A DNA stretch of 14,232 bases, taken from positions 1 to 14,232 of the forward strand of contig JAQTVG010000010.1 of assembly GCA_028706895.1 (NCBI GenBank), given 5' to 3'. Positions 13,567 through 14,232 of this stretch are shown in pieces. Both the position numbers and the translations under genes were made by a program. The stretch is from Candidatus Omnitrophota bacterium. Its GTDB lineage: Bacteria; Omnitrophota; Gorgyraeia; Gygaellales; Profunditerraquicolaceae. The notes beneath the pieces are model-generated. The model saw nothing but the letters and a program-made list of their open reading frames with translations. It did not search any database and was not told the DNA's origin. Every line of letters starts with the position of its first letter. Positions within the stretch are counted from its first letter, which is position 1.

Positions 13567-14232
13567 AAACGGGCGCGTAATTGACCCTGCCAATAATATT
13601 GACGGGCCTTTTGATATATTAGTGGATAATAATAAGATATCGCGGGTAGCTAAAAATATTAGTGCTGCGGCCGATAAGATAATTGATGCCAAAGATAAAA
13701 TAGTAATGCCGGGCATTGTAGATATGCACGTACATTTAAGGGAACCCGGCAGAGAAGACAAGGAGACCGTTGCCACAGGAACAAAGGCGGCGTTAAAAGG
13801 CGGAGTGACGAGCGTCTTGGCTATGCCGAATACGCAGCCGGCCATTGACTGCGCGGATAGCGCTCAATTTTTAAAGGCTATTATTGATAAGACTGCCAGG
13901 GCAAATGTTTTTATCTGCGCGGCAATTACAAAAGAGCGCCTGGGACAGGAGTTAGTTGATATTGCTAAATTAAAAAAGGAAGGCGCTGTAGCGATTTCCG
14001 ACGATGGCGCCTCTGTAGATAATGGCGAAATTATGCTCAGGGCTCTTAAAAAAGCCAAAGAATGTGATGTCCCGGTAATTTCCCATTGCGAAAATAAGTC
14101 TTTATCTAATTGCGGTGTGGTCAACCTGGGGGTTATTTCTACGAGGCTTGGTTTAAGAGGCATACCTTCCGAATCGGAGTACGAAAGAGTGCAAAGAGAT
14201 ATTGTGTTGGCCCAAAAGGCCAAGGCAACCAT
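13550..14232 (+). CDS. pyrC: Dihydroorotase PyrC, N-terminal part (runs off the window end)
   Basis: Cyclises N-carbamoyl-aspartate to dihydroorotate, the next step after PyrB. The frame is open from the ATG at 13550 to the window edge (227 codons plus two bases). Motifs include PGIVDMHVHLREPG near residues 54-67 with the HxH zinc ligands of the amidohydrolase barrel, then GGVTSVLAMPNTQP near 84-97, AISDDG near 148-153 and ISHCEN near 178-183, whose His is another expected metal ligand. The LREPG form and the beta-sheet N-terminus mark the longer class I dihydroorotase (over 400 residues), so roughly half is missing. The start lies in the end of pyrB (17-base overlap) with no strong Shine-Dalgarno, so it is probably translated by coupling. 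Confidence 0.95.
   Translation, partial: MKILIKNGRVIDPANNIDGPFDILVDNNKISRVAKNISAAADKIIDAKDKIVMPGIVDMHVHLREPGREDKETVATGTKAALKGGVTSVLAMPNTQPAIDCADSAQFLKAIIDKTARANVFICAAITKERLGQELVDIAKLKKEGAVAISDDGASVDNGEIMLRALKKAKECDVPVISHCENKSLSNCGVVNLGVISTRLGLRGIPSESEYERVQRDIVLAQKAKAT

Noticed and set aside
1..14232. CRISPR arrays, insertion sequences, prophage or other mobile elements
   Set aside because: No repeat-spacer array, transposase, integrase or terminal inverted repeats were seen; genes are core functions in tight operons.

Overview
The window is a replication-origin-proximal segment of a bacterial chromosome. Two gene sets diverge from about position 1200. To the left, on the minus strand, are rpmH, yidD and the N-terminal part of yidC (the gene runs off the window). 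To the right, on the plus strand, are dnaA, dnaN, a DUF721/DciA-like gene, gyrB, gyrA, a tRNA-Glu(UUC) gene, glmS, rsmI, and then a pyrimidine operon pyrR-pyrB-pyrC (pyrC cut by the window end). The organism cannot be named from this sequence. A YidC with a large periplasmic domain (inner membrane insertase of the Gram-negative type), a GyrB with a long insertion in its C-terminal half, compact operons and an unusual origin gene order fit an uncultured Gram-negative lineage. Omnitrophota or another PVC-neighbouring phylum is a guess only.

Origin region. The 467-base gap between rpmH and dnaA has two good sigma70-type promoters on each strand and an 11-bp repeat just upstream of dnaA. The end of dnaA and the dnaA-dnaN gap carry three same-direction DnaA-box-like sequences followed by an AT-rich stretch, a likely oriC of the dnaA-dnaN type. 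Two usual neighbours are missing: rnpA (normally between rpmH and yidD) and recF (normally between dnaN and gyrB). The recF place is taken by a small DUF721/DciA-like gene, a family that includes helicase-loading factors.

Replication and topology operon. dnaN, the DUF721 gene and gyrB are joined stop-to-start with no spacer, and gyrA follows 13 bases later from a GTG start. A tRNA-Glu gene lies 7 bases after gyrA and 19 bases before glmS, and glmS overlaps rsmI by one base, so the run from gyrB to rsmI looks co-transcribed.

Pyrimidine operon. A near-consensus promoter precedes a 5' leader with a PyrR-type RNA hairpin, a 22-codon leader ORF and an intrinsic terminator that lies inside that ORF. 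The Shine-Dalgarno of the leader ORF overlaps the PyrR hairpin, and its stop codon touches the ribosome site of pyrR. This suggests PyrR-controlled transcription-translation attenuation and is the most interesting feature of the window.
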